A DNA stretch of 64,000 nt, from NCBI GenBank assembly GCA_029204225.1, contig CM055096.1, positions 64,777,370-64,841,369 on the forward strand. The letters are read 5' to 3'. The notes below the pieces were generated by a model. It ran no database searches. It was not told the DNA's origin and saw nothing but the letters and a program-made list of their open reading frames with translations. This DNA comes from Diphasiastrum complanatum. Its lineage: Eukaryota > Streptophyta > Lycopodiopsida > Lycopodiales > Lycopodiaceae. Shown here one piece after another: positions 58,600-64,000 of this stretch (the stretch's first letter is position 1; every line of letters starts with the position of its first letter). The position numbers were made by a program, and so were the translations under genes.

Positions 58600-59275
58600 C
58601 ATATGCTCATTAATAAACGGATTTGGGCATTGAAATCCAACAAATAGAAGCACTTCAATTTTGACCTATCTTTCTTCTTATCAAAAGAAGAAGACTCACC
58701 ATGATCTTGTCTTTTTAGACCACTTGCTCTGCTCTTTGCCCTTGAATTTGCCTTTGATGAACATAGCCTCTTCTCCTTCATGAGATGTCGATGTAGATCC
58801 ACTTCTTGCTTGAAGCCTATACTCTTCATTCACCAACACTTCTTGCAAATCCAGCATGCTTGGCAAAGTCTTTTGTATTGCAAGGCTTTGAACAAGGTTA
58901 ACATGCTCATCCAACATTCCATTAAGTACAACTTGCACAAGTTCTACTTCCTTAATGCTATCATCAATGCATGCTAGCTCATCATTAAGTGCTTTAACTC
59001 TCAATACAAAGGATGAGCACTCTATTCCTTCTTTTGCAAACTTCAAAGATTTTTCTTCTTAGGGTTAGTACCCTAGATGTAGACTTGGATTCATAAAGCT
59101 TCCTCTTCCACCGGGAGATTGCAGTGTCGTCGGCTTCGGGTCTTGCCTCTGCATCTGTGACAACATCATACAACTCTTTAGCCATTACAACAATTTTCAT
59201 CTTAAATTTCCGCAAATGGTAATTTGTTCCATCGAGCTTGTCCACGATGGGACTTTCTTTCCCTTGGGAATCCAT
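58600..59275 (-). pseudogene. copia gag remnant
   Basis: From the ATG at 59275: 'IVDKLDGTNYHLRKFKMKIV' and 'AKELYDVVTDAEARPEADDT', then in a second frame 'RVKALNDELACIDDSIKEVE' and 'LNGMLDEHVNLVQS', and near the end 'KDRSKLKCFY', the start of the CCHC zinc knuckle whose later cysteine is lost. This is the usual copia (UBN2-type) gag order. A frameshift at about 59045 splits it. The PBS and 5' LTR lie just upstream. Confidence 0.85.
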
Positions 59276-59472
59276 GTGGAAGTTAGTCTAAGTGGCAATA
59301 ATAACTATCCGTGGCTCAATAATGAAAATCTAATACTATTTTCAGAACAAGAAGACAATTATTCTATCGGCTGATAGAATCAAGTTTTGTGGGAAGCTTA
59401 TCAGGCTATAGAAATATCTCTGAGATAAAACTGCTTATAATACGATGCAAGTATCAGATTAAGGGATCAGAT

Positions 59473-60290
59473 GAGCTCTGATACCATGTTGAAAAAATGG
59501 TTCGAAGACTTAGACACGTCGAGCAATCGGATTGGAACAATTCTACTATTGCATGAAGGCAGTGGTCGACTAATTCCCTCGGTGCATGCACTACTACTAC
59601 AATAGGCGAACAAAAAATAGAGTTTGATGGGGAAGTAGAAGAGCAGACAGTCAAACAAATCAATTAGAGAGTCAGAGACCGAAAACGTAGAGCATGCAAC
59701 ACTGACAAAATCTGAACGCAAAAATCAGATAGTAATTTATTCAGATTGAATGTATAGAAATACAAGTCAAATGATGCTGGTGAGCACAAATCAATAGCAG
59801 GTGAAACCGCGTGCTCACAAAGCTAACTACGATCTGTAACAGCTATGAGCTTATACTGACAATCAGTCTGAAAGGAAAAGAATCAATGCTAGAAAGGCAT
59901 CTACTAAGTTTGTCTCTGATAAGCTGGCGTCTCGGCGACTATGGGCACTCGAGTGTATGTGGAAACTTATTTTGTTTGGTATCAATAATACATGATTGAT
60001 TACAATGATCAACTATATACAATTTACATTTGTGCAGATGTATGTACAAGAAGATGGCATGGAGTCGTTTGCGCCGTCTGGAATAGATCATGGTTGCTTC
60101 TGTCATTGTCCAAGTAGTTGCATAGTACATAAAGTGGGCATGAGAAGGCTTCGACTATTTGGAGTCGAGCGTGTCTAGTCAATGGAGTCAGGATGGCCTT
60201 CGACAATGGTCGGTTGAGTCGATAAGTTGGAATCCTCGATAAGTCGGATAAGTCCGACAAGTTGAGTGACTTCGACAGGTCGGACTGCCA
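59473..60290 (-). repeat. 5' LTR and primer-binding site of the gag-bearing copia
   Basis: Minus-strand TGGTATCAGAGCTC (complement at 59473-59486) is a methionine-tRNA primer-binding site. It follows the LTR, whose inner end reads ...TTCAACA at 59487. The outer LTR limit is not defined because no second copy is in the window; 60290 is approximate. Confidence 0.6.
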
Positions 60291-61400
60291 CTCTCTCGCA
60301 TGTCTTCCATAATAGAATATTTCTGCAAACTGTGCGAAATAAATCCAACAAATGCTCTGATATCTCTTCCTCCTAGTGAAACCTAGGTTTGGACAGAGTC
60401 ATTCTGGAATTATGTATGACAAACTATAAAATTTTAGGTCTTTTTTTGCTTTGCACCTTAGATGGCAGGTTAGATCTAGAGACGCTTTCATCCTATATTA
60501 TGGACCAAAGGTCACTAAGAGTCTAAGAAGGCCTTCATTGATGCTTAAATGATTGTTAGAGCTCAGACCCTTTTTTAAGATCGAATTTTTTCTTTTCAGG
60601 TCGCACTTATGCATCTTTATGGTCCTTCTAAACTTGTTTAAAACCCTTTATGAGCGAAATTTCCTTTCAAGGTAAGATTTCATAATGCAAGTGCTCAACT
60701 TTTACTACATTATGGAGACACCTTTTTAAGCATAATGTTCATGTAAATTTATAAGTAGAACTTTTTGTAAGCTTTCTTATTACAATTCTCCAGTGGACAT
60801 CCAATGACGGGATGCCAAAAAGCACATACACATTCTACCAGAATGTGCATGTAGTTCCGTCCGACAATATGTGTATATTTGGAAGCCCACCATTAGTTGA
60901 ATCTAATTTTTTGCACAACATGGGAATACCACAAAAGAAATCCAAAAAAGACGACAAAAATAAAATTAAAAAAAAGTAAAAGATATAAAAACAAAAACAT
61001 AGAAAAAATGAAAAATAAATTTGAAACAAAAAATCACCCCCCCCCCCCCCTTGGGTTGCATGTGGCATCGTGTAGGGGAAAGTCCAATCCTTAGGGTGTC
61101 CATCCTTGCTTGGACAACAAGCCCTTGGACTAATGCCGATCTATATTTGCCCTTGGACTAATGCCGATCTATATTTGCCGATCTATATTTGCTCCGAATA
61201 TTTTGTTGTCCTCCAAATAAATTACAACTTGCAAAATGCTCCTCAAATTTTAACACCTTAACTCACTCCTTTTCAAAAATACCAAAAAAAAAAAAAGTTT
61301 GCAAAAAGATGCGGATTCCACTCAACATAATGCGCGCCACCTAAGGGGGTGACGTGTGACGGGCTCTCGTGGCCGTCTACACATGACACGTGGAGAAGTT
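60291..61400. other. No gene; poly-C and short tandem repeat
   Basis: A run of C lies at about 61037-61050. At about 61123-61190 the unit 'ggactaatgccgatctatat' is repeated, with the 'gccgatctatatttg' part occurring three times. Otherwise AT-rich DNA without features. Confidence 0.5.
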
Positions 61401-62212
61401 TGATTGGCTGTGTGTGGAGACATGGCGAATTGTGATTTGCGCTATGAAATGGAAGGGCCGACCGGGAAGAAAACAAAAACTCTGGAGACGAGAGGTGAAC
61501 GCCAGCTGGCTTTTGACGGTGACATGACGACCACGACGATGTCTGTCGTTCGATTCTTCATTTTTGATTCAAATACGAGGTTGGTAGGTGGTAGGTAGGT
61601 CGAGGTTATCGGAAGACGTTACGATCCATTTTGTTAGATCCTTAAGCCTTGTATGAACGAGAATGCTTGACCTGGAGAGCGCTGTGGCTGCTTCGAATCT
61701 GTTCCGAAGGTGCTGTTGGATTCGAGGTAAGGCTGTCTATGGTGATTAGATAATCTTGAGAAGTTGTAGCAGCAGGCTGTTATTATTCGGTCAGATAAAG
61801 GTCGGACAATGGAAACAAAAAGTTGTAAATCCAAGCAAGTCACGGGTAGAGTTAGCTCCGATTGCCGCCTGCTCACCTTGTCGCGAGCGATTAATAATTG
61901 TCTTGGTATGCATCTTTATTAGTCTTATGTAGCTGCAAGGTGTTTGTAACATTAGCTATTGTGCGCGCATTGATGATTCAGGACTGGCTTTTTTGCATAA
62001 TGTCGAAAATTTTCGTCTAATTTATGGTATGTTTGTTTTGAATCCTTTCAGAGAAAACATGTCATTAGGGAAAGTTCCACTATGTGGAAATTAAGCATCA
62101 CGAACAAGACTTGAAGAGTCATGTTGCATAAATCGGTTGTTGGTTGTGTGAACTTGCAGATACGAAAGCGAGGACATGACAAATGCGCTTCAGCTTTGGC
62201 GAGTCATGAGGG
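61401..62212 (+). other. Probable promoter, 5' leader and leader intron of the PP2C gene
   Basis: A GT donor context ('attcgag|gtaaggc', about 61727) and an acceptor ('gtgaacttgcag', ending at about 62158) suggest a leader intron of about 430 bp. The 5' leader exon would end near 61727. I see no single convincing TATA box, and the transcription start cannot be placed. Confidence 0.4.
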
Positions 62213-62516
62213 ATGACAGAATCAATGATGATGAAGATCGTGCCGTCATGTTGTTGGCCGCCGGCAAAGGAGTATGCACAGATGGAGTCGGCCTCCGCCG
62301 CTGGGGATTACACTGATTCTCTGCTCTGGTACAGGGATATCGGTAAACATGCTTTCGGTGAATTTTCTATTGCTGCAGTGCAAGCTAACGCAGAGCAAGA
62401 GGACCAGAGCCAGATCGAAACGGGCTCGTATGGAACATTTGTTGGAGTACATGACGGCCATGGTGGCCCGGATGCTTCCCTGTATATTAACGATCACCTT
62501 TTCCTAAATTTTCAGA
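62213..62516 (+). CDS. Clade D type 2C protein phosphatase, exon 1 (partial gene)
   Basis: The 101 complete codons read 'MKIVPSCCWPP', 'DSLLWYRDIGKHAFGEFSIA', 'AVQANAEQEDQSQIETGSYG' and 'TFVGVHDGHGGPDASLYIND', then 'HLFLNFQ' before a GTAAGT donor at 62517. This is the N-terminus of plant clade D PP2Cs (usually near 370-400 residues): the short cysteine/proline leader, LLWY...D.G.H..GEFS, the EDQSQ segment and the DGHGG motif (residues 81-85), whose aspartate and glycine help bind the two metal ions. Clade D phosphatases act on plasma-membrane H+-ATPase in auxin-driven growth in flowering plants. Start codon: 62213, or Met codons at 62225-62233. The remaining exons lie beyond the window. Confidence 0.85.
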
Positions 62517-63669
62517 GTAAGTCGTTATTCCAGTTCTCAGCACAGGAATGTTACTCCCAGTGGTAATTTTTAAAGAATTGCCTTCAGTGTCTAGTTAGAG
62601 CTTGGAGATGGTAATGCCGACTCTGAATTTCAACACAACCTTGAATAAGTCGATTACAGGCTTCAACAGTAGCGCGATTTGCATCTACATGATATCTAAG
62701 TATTTACAACATAGCCCGTGGATTTATTTCCTCAATTTCTCTTTTTACTTTCGACGATGGCATACTTGCAAGCTGATTTTCTGTTTGTTGGCTAGCATTA
62801 AGAAGCATCATCGATGATCTGAAACGTACTCAGTTCAGAGTTAAGTTTTTGGCTCTACTCGTCTTTTAGAACTAAAAGCAAAAGAAGGTGTTAGCTAGAA
62901 TGTCGCTAGTTTAAGAAATCAACTTAGCTCCCTTGCTAACAGTTGATCTTTTTCAATGTCTCTCTTTAAAAAATCTGCATTATTCAATCCTTTTGGTATC
63001 GTCTTCGGTTCTGCTGTCATTGATGTCGTGAAAGACAGATTTCCAGCTTTGTGTGATGTTTTAAGTACTGATAGCTGCTATAATGTGCATTTGGAATGCC
63101 AATATGCCTTGATCAGCACTGTCCTATAGTGCTATGTTCCTATGTCCTAAATTTAGTTGTTATCCATTCCTATAACGAGGTTCTGGGAATCTGGGACCTT
63201 AACTTGCATACGGAATATTTCAAGCCAGATGAGCGCTCTCTGTCTGGACAACTTCTGTGAGTCACTTATTATATATGTTTTTGTCTTTAGGATAGTCTTT
63301 GAATATACACGGATCGCTGATTATATGTAACGTACAACTAAACATTTGAGAAGCGTAGAAGGTTTTATGTGGGGTGATGTTTATATAGCTTGTTCATCTC
63401 TTTAGTAGGTTGGATTGTACTGGAGTTCCACAAGAGGTTTTCCCATCAAGCACATCTGTCACATTGAGGTTGATTTGAACATCATATTTTTTGTAAACTA
63501 ATGAAACTTTGTACTATCTACACATGCTATTCAAGATCCCAGCTTGCAGTTTAGAAAAAAGAAACTGAAGTTTCCTTGAAAGGACTGATGTCGGTGTCAA
63601 TGATGTGTCGAACTATCGGCTGTTTAGGGAATGTGTCGAAAAAGGTTGGTTGAGTTCACCATATCCAAC
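62517..63669 (+). other. First intron of the PP2C gene, with copia LTR sequence at its right
   Basis: No further PP2C exon (for example a segment with the DEF or GDSRAVL motifs) is found to 64000 on the plus strand, so the first intron is at least 1.48 kb. The part below 63670 includes the LTR of the opposite-strand copia element, whose outer limit is not defined. Confidence 0.5.
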
Positions 63670-64000
63670 ACTCCCTCTTGAATGATACAACCGTTTCCTT
63701 TTCATCTGATTCCGATTGATCTTCTCTGTTTTGTGAACAGTGGCTTGTCCAAAGGTTTGGTCAGGAGGTCTACGATCATGTCTTCTGATTTCACGAATTC
63801 GACACAGAGTTCTCCTTTCAAGATCAGATCTCGAATATGATGATATTTCAAAGGTATATGCTTGGTTTTTTAATGAAAAACCGGATCTTGGGCTAAATAA
63901 ATAGCACTCTGAGAATCCATCTTCATGATGGAGGGCTCTTGATGCTGTACGCCAATCCCTTCTAACATCATTTTCAGCTATATTACCTCATTCGCCACCT
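63670..64000 (-). pseudogene. copia RNase H 3' end, cut by the window
   Basis: The minus strand from 64000 reads 'MKMDSQSAIYLAQDPVFH', 'KTKHIPLKYHHIRDLILKGE', 'CVEFVKSEDMIVDLLTKPLD' and 'GCIIQEGVLDMV': the RNase H end of copia pol, running into a purine tract (AAGAGGGAG) and an LTR beginning TGTTGGATATGG at 63670. Two stops interrupt it. The rest of the element lies past the right edge, inside the PP2C intron. Confidence 0.85.

Overview
This is nuclear DNA of a land plant with a large, repeat-filled genome. The evidence is plant-only gene families with GT-AG introns (a DUF1639 protein, the start of a clade D type 2C protein phosphatase, a TIR1/AFB F-box piece, an endo-mannanase exon piece), decayed Ty1/copia, Ty3/gypsy, Helitron and TIR elements, and at least a dozen long (GA)n/(CT)n tracts. 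I see no rRNA, tRNA, CRISPR or bacterial-type operon. The species cannot be named from sequence alone; a fern, lycophyte or gymnosperm-like genome would fit (inference).

Only two ordinary host genes look functional. A four-exon DUF1639 gene (7708-8998, +) has all splice sites and a complete 304-residue reading frame. Exon 1 of a clade D PP2C gene (62213-62516, +) lies near the right edge; its first intron holds a copia 3' end on the opposite strand and the rest of the gene lies outside the window. Between them are about 53 kb of nested mobile elements, satellites and broken gene pieces.

Layout: 1-3242 degenerate coding sequence, a dispersed repeat copy, GA tracts and a GC-rich patch. 3243-7278 a minus-strand copia element with LTRs and an opposite copia fragment lodged head-to-head in its reverse transcriptase. 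7708-8998 DUF1639 gene. 11258-13867 LINE-like scrap, a Helitron-type 3' end, GT-rich DNA with telomere-like heptamers, and a ~357-bp satellite. 14874-15200 a TIR1/AFB F-box piece cut by a 79-bp foldback element. 16600-18400 F-box/kelch-like remnants and a GC-rich 26-bp inverted repeat. 21303-23941 copia (minus). 23944-27071 an LTR element without pol, with tandem repeats in its LTRs. 27090-28251 copia fragment (minus). 29040-33769 a 4.7-kb segment bounded by perfect 42-bp inverted repeats, holding two convergent decayed genes of unfamiliar type. 35305-36276 second copy of the dispersed repeat and a mannanase exon piece. 37482-40680 a Helitron that lost its Rep catalytic core. 40820-45640 copia and gypsy pieces. 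46218-49950 an LTR-complete copia deletion derivative with a gag-RT fusion. 53084-56532 a gypsy gag element without pol. 56696-60290 chimeric copia. 62213 onward PP2C and another copia.

The most novel-looking item is the 29040-33769 element: long perfect terminal inverted repeats, a minus-strand intron-containing gene with a conserved-looking DESE / HPCLYC / HVCTLH series that I cannot place in a named transposase superfamily, and a second convergent gene with an acidic C-terminus.
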